From an uncultured Lachnospiraceae bacterium (GTDB taxonomy: Bacteria; Bacillota; Clostridia; Lachnospirales; Lachnospiraceae): a stretch of DNA of 64,000 nucleotides. A program made the position numbers and the translations under genes. Under the pieces are notes generated by a model, which saw only the letters and a list, made by a program, of their open reading frames with translations, was not told the origin of the DNA and made no database searches. The DNA lies in contig CADAOF010000001.1 of NCBI GenBank assembly GCA_902789555.1, positions 1,851-65,850 on the forward strand, in the 5' to 3' direction. Below are positions 8,911-17,809 of this stretch, one piece after another; within the stretch, counting starts at the first letter, position 1, and each line of letters opens with the position of its first letter.

Positions 8911-9561
8911 TCAGAATCCCAGGTCATCGTCGACCAGAATGACCTTGATGCGATGGGGAATGAACTGCATTCCCTCGACCGAAAACTTGGAGCAGATGCG
9001 CCGGCGGGAGGCGCAGCCCGCCGTCATGTTCTCCGCACAGCCCTGGTCGACGGAGAGGCAGTGACCCTTCTCCTGGCAGTAGGTGCCGCAGTTAAGGCGC
9101 TTTGCGTTCAGCGGCGCAGCGACGGTCTTCACGCGGATGACGGCATCTGCAAGGGTCGGCACGATCTTGTTCCGGCCGGCGATGACGATCACCGACTTCG
9201 GACCGTGTGCCAGCGCGCCGATGCGGTTCCCGCGGCCGTCGACGTTGTAAAGAAGGCCGTCCTCGGTCACGGCATTGCTGCTCATGAGAAAGACGTCCGT
9301 CATGAGACCCAGCCGGAGCTTTTCCTCCCGTTCCTCCTGCGAGGCAAAATCATAGCGGTCGATGAAACGGTATTTGCCGCTGCGAAGATCCGCGAGCAGG
9401 CCGAGCTGATCGAGTGTGGCGGAGCCGCCGACGGCGCAGGACGCACCTTCCGGGATCAGTTCCAGCGCGATCTCCCGGGCTTCTTCCCTGTTCTCGGCAT
9501 AATAAACGTCGAAACGGTTCTTTTTCAGGGCAACAAGGGCATTGGCTAAAGCTTCGTTCAT
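8911..9561 (-). CDS. LUD-domain protein (lactate utilization LutC/YkgG type)
   Basis: A 216-residue LUD-domain (DUF162) protein, related to LutC/YkgG and the C-terminal part of LutB. Family marks are EEAREIALELIPEGASCAVGGSATLDQLG, read in two parts (AVGGSATLDQLG and its lead-in), and SSNAVTEDGLLYNVDGRGNR. The C-terminal third has seven Cys (NCGTYC, GHC, QGC, AGC, RIC), which may bind metal. GGAGGAGG lies ahead of ATG 9561. It is a single-gene unit with no lutA or lutB beside it, so a lactate role is only a family guess. Confidence 0.85.
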   Translation of the reverse strand: MNEALANALVALKKNRFDVYYAENREEAREIALELIPEGASCAVGGSATLDQLGLLADLRSGKYRFIDRYDFASQEEREEKLRLGLMTDVFLMSSNAVTEDGLLYNVDGRGNRIGALAHGPKSVIVIAGRNKIVPTLADAVIRVKTVAAPLNAKRLNCGTYCQEKGHCLSVDQGCAENMTAGCASRRRICSKFSVEGMQFIPHRIKVILVDDDLGF

Positions 9562-9689
9562 GTGACCTCCTCCGGCCGCGGACGGCGGCCGTCTGCACCC
9601 ATATTACCTTCTGCCGCCTTCTTCTTCAAGCCCCGCTTGCAGTTTTTTTCGTCCTGTGCTACGATTTCCGTACGAGAAAGGAGACGGTC

Positions 9690-10004
9690 ATGGTCAAACA
9701 TATCATTCTCTGGAAACTGAAGGACGAATATTCCGCTGAGGAAAAGGAAACGATCAAGAAGGGCATCAAGGAGAACCTGGAAGCTCTCGTGGGCAAGGTC
9801 CCGGGGCTCCTCTCCGTACATGTGCAGACGGAGCACCTGCCTTCGTCGACGGCCGACCTGATGCTGGATACCAGCCTGGAAAGTCCTGAAGCCCTGAAAG
9901 GCTACGCCGTGCATCCGGATCACGTTCTGGCGGCGAATACCTTCGTAAGACCCTATACCGCGGTCCGTTCCTGCATCGATTTCGAGATCCCGGACGAGGT
10001 GTGA
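9690..10004 (+). CDS. Dabb-family stress-responsive A/B barrel protein
   Basis: Small 104-residue protein of the stress-responsive A/B barrel (Dabb) family. It begins MVKHIILWKLKDEYS, with a central KVPGLLSVHVQTE strand and VHPDHV near residue 72, all typical of these dimeric ferredoxin-like barrels. ATG 9690 follows AAAGGAG. It ends in GTGAGAATG, where the threonine-synthase-like gene begins. The function of such stand-alone domains is mostly unknown. Confidence 0.85.
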   Translation: MVKHIILWKLKDEYSAEEKETIKKGIKENLEALVGKVPGLLSVHVQTEHLPSSTADLMLDTSLESPEALKGYAVHPDHVLAANTFVRPYTAVRSCIDFEIPDEV

Positions 10005-10006
10005 GA

Positions 10007-11104
10007 ATGGAATTCGTCTGTCCGAAATGCGGCAGGAGAGAGCCGCTTACGACGCGTCTTGCACACTGCCCCTGCGGAGAACTCTGGGAACTGGACTTCG
10101 AACCGCCGAAATTCGATCCGGCTCTGATCGACAGGAATGAATGGAGCCTGTTCCGCTACCGTGCTTTCATGGCACTGGATGACGACGAAGCCTGGCGGGG
10201 CGTGAGCCTCGGCGAAGGCATGACGCCCGTCGTCCGGCTCGGAGACGGCGTTCTGGCGAAAGTCGACTACATGATGCCGACCCTGTCCTTCAAGGACCGC
10301 GGCGCAGCCGTTCTGATGGCGCACTGCAGATCGATCGGCGTGGAGAAGGTCGTACAGGATTCCAGCGGCAACGCAGGGAACGCCGTCGCAGCCTATGCCG
10401 CGAAAGCCGGCATCGCCTGTGAAATCTTCGTCCCCGAGGGAACGAGCCCGAAGAAGATCGACATGATCCGCGCGCACGGTGCCGAATGCACCGTCGTTCC
10501 CGGCTCCCGCGACCACTGTGCCGACGTCTGCCGCGCGAAAGTGGAAGAGGAGGGCTGCTATTACGCGAGCCACGTCTACAATCCGCTGTTCTACGAGGGA
10601 ACGAAGACTTATGTCTACGAGGTCTTTGAACAGCTCGGGAGGATCCCTGACAATCTGATCATCCCCGTAGGGAACGGCACGCTTTTCCTGGGAGCGGTAA
10701 AGGCACTGGAGCATCTGTACGATTCCGGCAGCATTCCCCGCTTCCCGCGGATCTACGCCCTCCAGTCGGAAAAGTGCGACCCGCTGTATCGGGCGGCGAT
10801 CCAAGGGGAAGATCTTCCCGCTGCTGTCAGTCCCTCCCCTACGCTCGCGGAAGGGATCGCGATCGGCAAGCCGATGCGCGGAAGAAAGATCCTTGCTCTT
10901 GCGAAAAAATGGGACGTCCGCTTCGTTCAGGCTCCGGAGGCAGGGATCCTCGAAGCCCGCGCCGCGCTTGCGCGGAAAGGCTTCTATGTTGAGCATACGA
11001 CGGCGGCAAACTATGCTGCACTGGAAGCCGTACGCAGGGAATACGGCGATGTCAGAGACGTGCTGATCACGCTCTGCGGCGCCGGTCTGAAGTCGGACCA
11101 CTGA
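10007..11104 (+). CDS. Threonine synthase-like PLP-dependent enzyme
   Basis: PLP enzyme of fold type II, most like threonine synthase, which makes threonine from O-phosphohomoserine. A zinc-ribbon start (CPKCGRR, CPCG) is typical of one ThrC branch. The PLP lysine lies in PTLSFKDRGA near residue 92, SSGNAGNAVAAYAAKAG follows, and VGNGT binds the PLP phosphate. Length is 365 residues from ATG 10007; GTG 10001, overlapping the previous stop, is an alternative start. A diaminopropionate-lyase or cysteate-synthase-like role cannot be excluded. Confidence 0.85.
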   Translation: MEFVCPKCGRREPLTTRLAHCPCGELWELDFEPPKFDPALIDRNEWSLFRYRAFMALDDDEAWRGVSLGEGMTPVVRLGDGVLAKVDYMMPTLSFKDRGAAVLMAHCRSIGVEKVVQDSSGNAGNAVAAYAAKAGIACEIFVPEGTSPKKIDMIRAHGAECTVVPGSRDHCADVCRAKVEEEGCYYASHVYNPLFYEGTKTYVYEVFEQLGRIPDNLIIPVGNGTLFLGAVKALEHLYDSGSIPRFPRIYALQSEKCDPLYRAAIQGEDLPAAVSPSPTLAEGIAIGKPMRGRKILALAKKWDVRFVQAPEAGILEARAALARKGFYVEHTTAANYAALEAVRREYGDVRDVLITLCGAGLKSDH

Positions 11105-11127
11105 GCGGAGACAGGATAAAGAATAAC

Positions 11128-11155
11128 AAAAAAGGCGGCAGCTGCCGCCTTTTTT
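11128..11155. terminator. Bidirectional terminator, thrC-like / GDPD
   Basis: Perfect palindrome centred on GGCGGCAGCTGCCGCC (11134-11149) with A-runs on one side and T-runs on the other. It serves the converging genes on both strands. Confidence 0.92.
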
Positions 11156-11171
11156 CGTGGTTTTGCCCGAC

Positions 11172-12104
11172 TTACCAGCCGAAGTTTTCAAAGATGACCA
11201 GATTACCGAGTTTTTCGGCTTTTTCCGCGTCTTCCGGCGTCCGGATGGTCCAGCTGACCTCCTGCACGCCGTAGACCTTCCGGCAGATCGCAAGCTCGGG
11301 GATGTTCCGCTCGGTGAAATCGTAGGCGATGAAATCCGGCTGTGCGATGAGGTTGGTGAGCAGATGCTCGACCAGCATGAGATCGGGTTTCCTGCTGCCG
11401 CCGTGCTCAGGCTTCGTCATGGCCGTGGAGAGCTGTCCGCGCACGACCTCGGGACGGTTCTTCCGGAACCAGGCGACCGCCCGCGGATCAAAACTTTCGA
11501 CAACGTAGTGTACGTTGTAGCGGTCGAGGAGTTCCATGGTCTTTTCCGACAGTTCGTTGTAGTTGCCGTCAGCGACCTTCAGTTCCACGATCATCGGCTC
11601 GGGACGGCCGTTGAAGAGCTTCAGCACGTCCTCGAAGAGCGGGACGGTCTCTTCGGTATAATCGAGTTTCAGCTTCGGCAGATCCTCGGCGGTCAGATCT
11701 TCGATCACGGCATCAGCGCCGCACATCCGGCCGAGCTTCGAGTCATGCACAACCGCAAGGTTGCCGTCCTTCATGAGGTGGACGTCCAGCTCGACGCCGT
11801 AGCCGTGGTCAAGCGCGTCGCGGAAGGCAGCCAGGCTGTTCTCCGGAAGACCCTTCCGGTGCAGGCCGCGGTGCGCGTAGCGGAATTTCTTCAGGTACGA
11901 CCAGTCGCTGCCTCTGCGGCACTGCAGGGCCAGCAGCAGGATCCCGACCGCGGGAAGCACGACGAAAAGCACGAACAGAAGGAATATCTTCAGGATCTTC
12001 AGTACGGGACCCACCCATTCCAGGCCGAGGGCGGCCATCAGCTGTTTCTTTCTTTCACTGGATCTCTTCAGGGCTGCTTTTGCGGCTTTTTTCTCTTTAC
12101 TCAT
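11172..12104 (-). CDS. Membrane-anchored glycerophosphodiester phosphodiesterase
   Basis: Hydrolyses glycerophosphodiesters to glycerol-3-phosphate and an alcohol. The 310-residue protein starts MSKEKKAAK, has one membrane helix at about residues 35-62 (KIFLLFVLFVVLPAVGIL), then a GDPD barrel with the catalytic AHRG, PENS, ELDVH and VVHD motifs. The start follows GAGGAAGAAC and overlaps the upstream HAD gene by 8 nt (ATGAGTAA). It is the last gene of a cluster headed by a YidC/CDP-glycerol transferase fusion, which suggests turnover of a glycerol-phosphate polymer or lipid. Confidence 0.92.
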   Translation of the reverse strand: MSKEKKAAKAALKRSSERKKQLMAALGLEWVGPVLKILKIFLLFVLFVVLPAVGILLLALQCRRGSDWSYLKKFRYAHRGLHRKGLPENSLAAFRDALDHGYGVELDVHLMKDGNLAVVHDSKLGRMCGADAVIEDLTAEDLPKLKLDYTEETVPLFEDVLKLFNGRPEPMIVELKVADGNYNELSEKTMELLDRYNVHYVVESFDPRAVAWFRKNRPEVVRGQLSTAMTKPEHGGSRKPDLMLVEHLLTNLIAQPDFIAYDFTERNIPELAICRKVYGVQEVSWTIRTPEDAEKAEKLGNLVIFENFGW

Positions 12105-12912
12105 GTTCTTCCTCCTCAAGCTGTCCGGCCATCTCATCGATCAGGCGGAAAACGGTCCGCTCGATCTCGCTGCCTTCGCTGTAGTCAGCCGGTACGATGT
12201 AATCCACACGGTCGTAGCGCAGGAGTCCTTCGGCCACCTCGCGGTCCGTATGGTAGATCCCGATGGAATGGCCGCCGTTTTCCTTGGTCAGTTTCATGCA
12301 GGGAACGTCGGTCATGCCGTCTCCGATGTAGATCATGCGGGAGAACGGCACGCGTTTTTCTTCTTCAGCCATGTGCTCGTTCAGCAGCTTGTCCTCATTA
12401 ATGTCCAGCACGCCCTTGTTGATCCGGTAGATAAACTGGGTTTTGGCGGTGTAGTTGACCGCCGTGGCCGGCCAGAAGGGCACGCCTTTCTCATTGTAGC
12501 AGAAGGAGGCAGCGTAGATCTTCTTGAATTCGCCCGCGATGGACGTCCCCTCGATGATCTCCTTGATGCCCGAGGAGATGCTGTAGTGCTCGGCCTGAAG
12601 GCCTTTGGAGGCCGCATATGCGTTGATGCGGGAGAACCAGGTGTCGACGCCCGGGAAAAGTTCAACGTGGCGTCCGACGTCGTTCAGCGTACCGCGCGTC
12701 ACGAGCTGTTTTCCTTCGGAAAGGCGCAGCATTTCCAGCATGTAGGCCAGAATGCCGTCCATCTCATGCCGGATCGCAGTCTGGTTGCAGATGCTCCAGA
12801 ATTCACTCGCGCTCATGCCGAGTCCGGGGATGAAGGCATATTCCTCCATGTCCCTGGGCGACAGGGTACGGTCGAAATCATACATCATGGCAAGGATCGG
12901 TTTTTCTTTCAT
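12097..12912 (-). CDS. HAD-superfamily phosphatase
   Basis: A 271-residue HAD hydrolase. Motif I is DFDRT (residues 12-16), motif II probably SISSG near 112, and motif IV IGDGMTDVPC near 205. The aspartate nucleophile and acid/base are intact. A large insert between motifs I and II acts as a cap. It resembles phosphoserine/phosphoethanolamine-type phosphatases, but the substrate is unknown. It sits between the small membrane protein and the glycerophosphodiesterase, overlapping the latter. Confidence 0.87.
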   Translation of the reverse strand: MKEKPILAMMYDFDRTLSPRDMEEYAFIPGLGMSASEFWSICNQTAIRHEMDGILAYMLEMLRLSEGKQLVTRGTLNDVGRHVELFPGVDTWFSRINAYAASKGLQAEHYSISSGIKEIIEGTSIAGEFKKIYAASFCYNEKGVPFWPATAVNYTAKTQFIYRINKGVLDINEDKLLNEHMAEEEKRVPFSRMIYIGDGMTDVPCMKLTKENGGHSIGIYHTDREVAEGLLRYDRVDYIVPADYSEGSEIERTVFRLIDEMAGQLEEEEHE

Positions 12913-12935
12913 GGCGTTGCTCCGGCAGATAAGAT

Positions 12936-13229
12936 TCAGGCTCCGGTCGATTCTTCGGGACCGGTCTGGGCGATCTCGGGACCGCCGTCAAACGATTCGG
13001 CGCCGCCGTCGGCAGCCTCAGCAGCGGTCTTCACGATCTCGTCATCCAGAAGAACGACTTCTTCTTCGGTCTCTTTCGTATCTTCCAGATGCAGGGTCTC
13101 CTGGACTTTCTTTTTCGCCTTGCGGAAACGGATGATCAGGAAAGCGCTGACGGCGATGACGACGCCGACGATGGCTTCGATCGTCGCACTCATGACCGCA
13201 ACGTCGATATAAAGCGGGATCATTCTCAT
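12936..13229 (-). CDS. Small single-pass membrane protein, unknown
   Basis: A 97-residue protein I do not recognise. One hydrophobic helix at about residues 12-35 is followed by a basic stretch (RFRKAKKK) and a long acidic tail rich in Glu, Asp and Gly, which predicts a cytoplasmic tail. AAGGAG lies 10 nt before ATG 13229. It starts just after the YidC fusion stop, so it may be an accessory subunit of that protein. Confidence 0.75.
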   Translation of the reverse strand: MRMIPLYIDVAVMSATIEAIVGVVIAVSAFLIIRFRKAKKKVQETLHLEDTKETEEEVVLLDDEIVKTAAEAADGGAESFDGGPEIAQTGPEESTGA

Positions 13230-13243
13230 GGCTTAGATGCTCC

Positions 13244-15136
13244 TTACTGTTTTTTATTGGTCAGACGCCCGATGAGGTAGAGGGCGCCGTACAGTCCGTG
13301 GGTGCCGGGATGATAGAAGTACTGCTCGCGCAGCGCTTCGGCCTTCTCGTCCGAATGGCCTTCAGCCAGCAGTGCGGCTGCGGCGGAATCCGCGGAAGCG
13401 GCTTCGCTCTTTTCAATGGCTCTGCCAAGGATGCTCCTCAGGCGGATCTCCTGCGGCACGATGCCGACCGCTTCCCAGTTCGGGTTTTCAACCTTCATCT
13501 TCGTATTGACGAACAGGACCGGCTTGCCGGTGGCGAGGCCGAATTCGATGCCGATGCCCGACCAGTCGGTGACCAGCAGATCCGAGGAATAAACGGAGGA
13601 ACCGGAGGAGAAGTCATATTCGAAGACAAGGCGTTCGCCTTCTTCGGCGGACCAGCGCTCCTTCAAAAGCTGAAGCCTGTCCGGCCAGCGTTTCGCATAC
13701 TCGGGGTGCGGCCGTACGATCACCTTGTACCCGGCGCCGTAAAGGCTGCGGATGAGGTCGTCAACGCAGGAATCAAGAAGGTTGTCCTCCTGCCAGCTCG
13801 GCGCGATCAGGATCTGCACGGGGCCTTCCTTCTTCTGCGGCAGCGAGCGGTAGCCTTCGACGAGGTCGTCCATCAGCGGATAGCCGAATTCGACGAGCGT
13901 TTTTTCCTTCGTGCCGTAAAGCTTCTCGGTCGCGCGTACTTCGTCCTTGATGTGCGGCCCGGTCATGAAGACCGTATCGAAATGGTCAAGCGCGTGGTCT
14001 CGGAAGCCCATGTGCGCGCTTGAAGGGTCGTGCGGTACGAAGACATATTCGATATCCTTCTTCATCAGCGAACGCTTAAGATAGTAATTGTCAAGGTCCG
14101 GCGTGGTCATGACACAGATGTCGCATTCGAGACGCATCATCAGTGTCACCATTTTTTTGATTGAGATGTAGTACGGCAGGATGCGCGGCTCGTTCTTTGC
14201 GAGTTCGAAGATCTGATCCTTCGGGTCATTGGTGACATAGTGGATGCGCACGCTCGTTTTTTTCAGCAGGGTCTCGATGATGTCCTTATAGTAGCGGTAA
14301 AATCCGCTGCGTTCGGAATAGAAGACCAGATGCTTGCCCGCGATGCTGAAGAAACGCTTGTAGTCGGCTTTTTCGCGCGCCTTGTCTTCCTTGGAAATGA
14401 CCTGCCCGGCGTTCAGCGATTCCAGGGCGGCGAGCGCCTTTCGGCTTGCTTCCAGTTCCTCATAGTCGACGTATTTCTTCGGCGGGATCGCAAGGTTCAG
14501 CAGATACAGCTGCAGGATGGCAAAAAGGTTGCTGGCGATCCAGTAGAGACCGATGCCGCCGGGAACGAAGAAGCCGAGGAAGAGCGAAAGGCCGACCGAG
14601 AAGACCGACATGCCCCACTGGTTCAGCTTGCTCTGCTCGTGCTGCAGGACGTTCGAACGGTTCTGCGCGATACAGAGGGCGGCCGCGGAAAGCGCGGCGA
14701 CAAAAGGAATGACGAGCATCTTTCCGAGCGCTTCGGACGGGACGAGCGTCAGGTCAAAGCCCAGGAAATGCATTTCCTGGCCGCCGGCGATCCTTGCGCG
14801 GATGACGGCCACGACGCCCATCAGGATGACGATCTGCAGGAACAGAGGCACGAGGCTGGCCATCGGGTGATAGCCTTTCTCCTTGTACATTTTCGCCTGC
14901 TCTTCGGCGATCGTATCGGCGTCGCCGTAATACTTTGCCTTGATGCGGTTGACTGCAGGCTGGATCTCCACCATCTTGATGGAGTTCTTCTGCACCCAGA
15001 CCGAGATCGGCAGCAGGATGATCTTCGATATTAGCGTAAACAGCAGGATCGCCCAGCCGTAATTCAGCAGAAAGCCGTAGCACCAGTCCATGACGGCGCC
15101 GAGAGGGACGGCGATCCATTCGGATATTTTCTCCAT
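13244..15136 (-). CDS. YidC/Oxa1 insertase fused to CDP-glycerol glycerophosphotransferase
   Basis: A 630-residue two-domain fusion. Residues 1-230 are YidC/Oxa1-like: WAILLFTLISKIILLPISVW, then KMVEIQPAVNRIKAKYYGD, a cytoplasmic hairpin (YKEKGYHPMASLVPLFLQ) and FVPGGIGLYWIASNLFAILQ. Lys replaces the usual Arg of the insertase groove. Residues 265-630 match TagB/TagF-type CDP-glycerol transferases: VPHDPSSAHMGF, FMTGPHIKDEV, FGYPLMDDL, VRPHPEYAKRW and TDWSGIGIEFG. Such enzymes add glycerol-phosphate units to teichoic acids or related polymers. It heads a four-gene cluster ending in a glycerophosphodiesterase. I infer a membrane-tethered transferase; insertase activity is untested. Confidence 0.9.
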   Translation of the reverse strand: MEKISEWIAVPLGAVMDWCYGFLLNYGWAILLFTLISKIILLPISVWVQKNSIKMVEIQPAVNRIKAKYYGDADTIAEEQAKMYKEKGYHPMASLVPLFLQIVILMGVVAVIRARIAGGQEMHFLGFDLTLVPSEALGKMLVIPFVAALSAAALCIAQNRSNVLQHEQSKLNQWGMSVFSVGLSLFLGFFVPGGIGLYWIASNLFAILQLYLLNLAIPPKKYVDYEELEASRKALAALESLNAGQVISKEDKAREKADYKRFFSIAGKHLVFYSERSGFYRYYKDIIETLLKKTSVRIHYVTNDPKDQIFELAKNEPRILPYYISIKKMVTLMMRLECDICVMTTPDLDNYYLKRSLMKKDIEYVFVPHDPSSAHMGFRDHALDHFDTVFMTGPHIKDEVRATEKLYGTKEKTLVEFGYPLMDDLVEGYRSLPQKKEGPVQILIAPSWQEDNLLDSCVDDLIRSLYGAGYKVIVRPHPEYAKRWPDRLQLLKERWSAEEGERLVFEYDFSSGSSVYSSDLLVTDWSGIGIEFGLATGKPVLFVNTKMKVENPNWEAVGIVPQEIRLRSILGRAIEKSEAASADSAAAALLAEGHSDEKAEALREQYFYHPGTHGLYGALYLIGRLTNKKQ

Positions 15137-15171
15137 GGTTTTCCTTTATGAATAACTGATTTTGCCCAAAA

Positions 15172-15200
15172 ATTATAGCACTTATGCGGCTTCTTGTCCA
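15172..15200 (-). promoter_or_regulatory. Promoter of the YidC-fusion cluster
   Basis: On the minus strand, TGGACA (15195-15200), 17-bp spacer, TATAAT (15172-15177), 35 nt before the start codon. Confidence 0.8.
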
Positions 15201-15255
15201 TATGAATAAGAGGAAGAAAGAGAATATCGCGGGCGACATTTTCTGCGCGGAAGGC

Positions 15256-15285
15256 TTGTCAATTTCAGCCGATTTGTGGTAAACT
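15256..15285 (+). promoter_or_regulatory. Probable promoter of the NagD-like gene
   Basis: TTGTCA (15256-15261), 18-bp spacer, TAAACT (15280-15285). It lies back to back with the minus-strand promoter. Confidence 0.55.
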
Positions 15286-15327
15286 GTAACGGTATTCGGC
15301 GCCGAGGCGCACGGAAGGGATAACGGA

Positions 15328-16158
15328 ATGAAAACACTGGCCGGAAAACGCCTGTATCTGCTGGACATGGACGGAACGCTCTATCTGGGCGACAGGCTCT
15401 TTAAGGACGCGCCGCGCTTTCTGCAGGTGATCAGGGAAAGCGGAGCGGACTATTGCTACGTCTCCAACAACTCGTCCCGCGGGACGGGAGCTTACGTCGC
15501 AAGGCTGAAGCGGATGGGGATCGAAGCTTTTCCGGAGGAGTTTCTTACGAGCACCGATGCAGCGATTGACCTCCTGAAAAAGGAGCAGCCCGGCAGGAAG
15601 GGCTTTGCGGTCGGCACGGCCTCGATGCTCGGCCAGCTGCGGGACGCAGGCCTGGACGTCAGCGGAGAAGAGTGGGAGGACGCGGAGTACCTCCTCATCG
15701 GTTTCGACCGCGAACTGACCTACCGGAAGCTTGAAGATACCTGCCGCCTCCTGGCTGCCCGTCCGGACATACCCTATTACGCGACGAATCCCGACTGGGT
15801 CTGCCCGACGGAATTCGGAGCGGTGCCGGACTGCGGCAGCATCTGCGAGATGATCGCCCGGGCGACCGGATGCCGCCCCAGGGTGATCGGAAAGCCCGAA
15901 AAAGCGATGATCGAACTGGCGATGCAGCGTTACGGCGTATCCCCTGAGGAGACCGTGGTCGTTGGCGACAGGGTCTATACGGACATCGCCAGCGGTGTGA
16001 ACGCCGGAGTGGACAGCATCTTCGTCCTGAGCGGAGAAGGTGTCCGGGAAGACATCAAACGTTTCGGCTATGAGCCGACATGGATATTCCCCTCCGTTTC
16101 CGAGGCCGCGGATGCGGTCGCCGAAGCGGTTCGGATCAATAAGAAAACAACGGTTTGA
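15328..16158 (+). CDS. HAD-IIA (NagD-like) phosphatase
   Basis: A 276-residue HAD subclass IIA hydrolase of the NagD/p-nitrophenylphosphatase group, which dephosphorylates nucleotides and sugar phosphates. It shows motif I LLDMDGTLYLG (residues 11-21), motif II YVSNNSSRG near 47, GKPEKAMI with the motif III Lys near 190, and VVGDRVYTDIASGVNAG near 212. The substrate is unknown. It is followed by the MFS transporter, 45 nt downstream. Confidence 0.92.
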   Translation: MKTLAGKRLYLLDMDGTLYLGDRLFKDAPRFLQVIRESGADYCYVSNNSSRGTGAYVARLKRMGIEAFPEEFLTSTDAAIDLLKKEQPGRKGFAVGTASMLGQLRDAGLDVSGEEWEDAEYLLIGFDRELTYRKLEDTCRLLAARPDIPYYATNPDWVCPTEFGAVPDCGSICEMIARATGCRPRVIGKPEKAMIELAMQRYGVSPEETVVVGDRVYTDIASGVNAGVDSIFVLSGEGVREDIKRFGYEPTWIFPSVSEAADAVAEAVRINKKTTV

Positions 16159-16202
16159 GCCTGATGCAGCGCCTGCGGAAAGCGGCGCAGAAGGAGCATG
16201 AC

Positions 16203-17756
16203 ATGAAACTGAATTACAAACGCACGATCCTGGTGGGCTTTGCCTTTTTCCTGATCTGCGCATTCTGGCAGGCGTACGACAATACGATCCCGCTGATCCT
16301 GACGAACAAGTTCGGCATGAAGCAGACCTGGTCCGGCGTCATCATGGCGCTCGACAACATCCTGGCCCTGTTCATGCTGCCGATGTTCGGGGCGATCTCG
16401 GATAAGCTCAAGAGCCGCTACGGACGGCGCACGCCGTTCATCGTGAGCGGCACGATCCTGGCAGCCGTCATGCTGATCGCGATCTCCTTCGTGGACGCAG
16501 CGCAGCTGAAAAAACTGAAGGACGTTGCCGCGATCGACGATCCCGCTGCGCTCGCCGTGGTCTACGACGAAGAGCAGAATGCCGAACTGATGACGCCCGA
16601 CGGCGACACCTTCGTCCTGAAGGACAAATATACGAAGGAAGCGTTCACCGCCATCACGTCGCAGGTCACGAAGGACGGGAAGCTGAAGACGAATCAGGAG
16701 TATACGAATTACGTCGTTCCGGCAAGGCAGGCCTACGCGAGGGGTGTTACGGCATCATCGCCGCTTACCCTGGTCCTGTTCATCATCATCCTGCTGATCA
16801 TGCTGCTCAGCATGTCGATCTTTCGCAGTCCCGCAGTCGCACTGATGCCTGACGTGACCATCAAGCCGCTGCGTTCCAAGGCGAACGCCATCATCAACCT
16901 GATGGGCACGGCCGGGGGCATCCTGGTCCTCGGACTCGGCATGGTGTTCTCCACCGGTTCGGTCAAGAACTCCATGATGAGCTACATGATGTATTTCGCG
17001 GTCGTTGCCGGCCTCATGCTGCTTTCGCTCCTCGTGTTCCGCCTGACCGTCAAGGAGCCGGCCTGGGCACAGGAGATGCGCGAGGACAGCGTGAAATACG
17101 GCGTCGAGGAAACGATCGAAGCCGCGAATGAAAACGACCGCGGCCTGTCAAAGGCAGAGGTCCGTTCGCTCCTGTTCATCCTGGGCTCCATCGTGCTGTG
17201 GTTCTTCGGCTACAATGCCGTAACCAGCAAATATTCGGTCTATGCCACGAACATCCTGCACAAGGACTACAACCTGACGCTGATGATCGCTCAGGGGGCG
17301 GCCATCGTTGCTTATCTGCCCGTCGGCATCATCGCTTCGAAGATCGGCCGGAAGAAAACGATCCTGGCCGGCGTCATCATGCTGACGGTCGCGTTCGGCG
17401 CTGCGGCTCTCATGAATTCCGAAAGCCCGACCATGCTGATGAACGTGCTCTTTGCCCTTGCCGGCATTGCCTGGGCGACCATCAACGTGAACTCCTTCCC
17501 GATGGTCGTGGAACTGGCGAGCGGCGGAAACATCGGTAAGTATACCGGCTTCTACTACACCGCCTCGATGGCGGCACAGGTGGCTACGCCCATGGTCAGC
17601 GGCTTCCTGATGGATAAGTTCGGCATGCGCATCCTCTTCCCGTACGCGGCGGTATTCGTCGGACTCGCGTTTGTCACCATGCTCTTCGTGAAGCACGGCG
17701 ACTCCAAGCCGGAAGCGAAGAAGGGCCTTGAAGCGCTGGAAGGTGTCGACGACTGA
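16203..17756 (+). CDS. MFS transporter (SLC45/GPH-like)
   Basis: Twelve-helix major facilitator of 517 residues. The N-terminal half has AYDNTIPLIL and GAISDKLKSRYGRRTPFIVSG, the MFS motif A in a form seen in SLC45/glycoside-pentoside-hexuronide carriers. A loop of about 90 hydrophilic residues separates helices 3 and 4 (about residues 85-175), longer than usual. I chose ATG 16203, 6 nt after AAGGAG, over the in-frame TTG 16155. The substrate is probably a sugar but cannot be read from sequence. Confidence 0.85.
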   Translation: MKLNYKRTILVGFAFFLICAFWQAYDNTIPLILTNKFGMKQTWSGVIMALDNILALFMLPMFGAISDKLKSRYGRRTPFIVSGTILAAVMLIAISFVDAAQLKKLKDVAAIDDPAALAVVYDEEQNAELMTPDGDTFVLKDKYTKEAFTAITSQVTKDGKLKTNQEYTNYVVPARQAYARGVTASSPLTLVLFIIILLIMLLSMSIFRSPAVALMPDVTIKPLRSKANAIINLMGTAGGILVLGLGMVFSTGSVKNSMMSYMMYFAVVAGLMLLSLLVFRLTVKEPAWAQEMREDSVKYGVEETIEAANENDRGLSKAEVRSLLFILGSIVLWFFGYNAVTSKYSVYATNILHKDYNLTLMIAQGAAIVAYLPVGIIASKIGRKKTILAGVIMLTVAFGAAALMNSESPTMLMNVLFALAGIAWATINVNSFPMVVELASGGNIGKYTGFYYTASMAAQVATPMVSGFLMDKFGMRILFPYAAVFVGLAFVTMLFVKHGDSKPEAKKGLEALEGVDD

Positions 17757-17809
17757 AAACGACTGAAAAGAAAACGCTGAAAAAACCGTAAAGGATCGGA
17801 GACAGGCAG

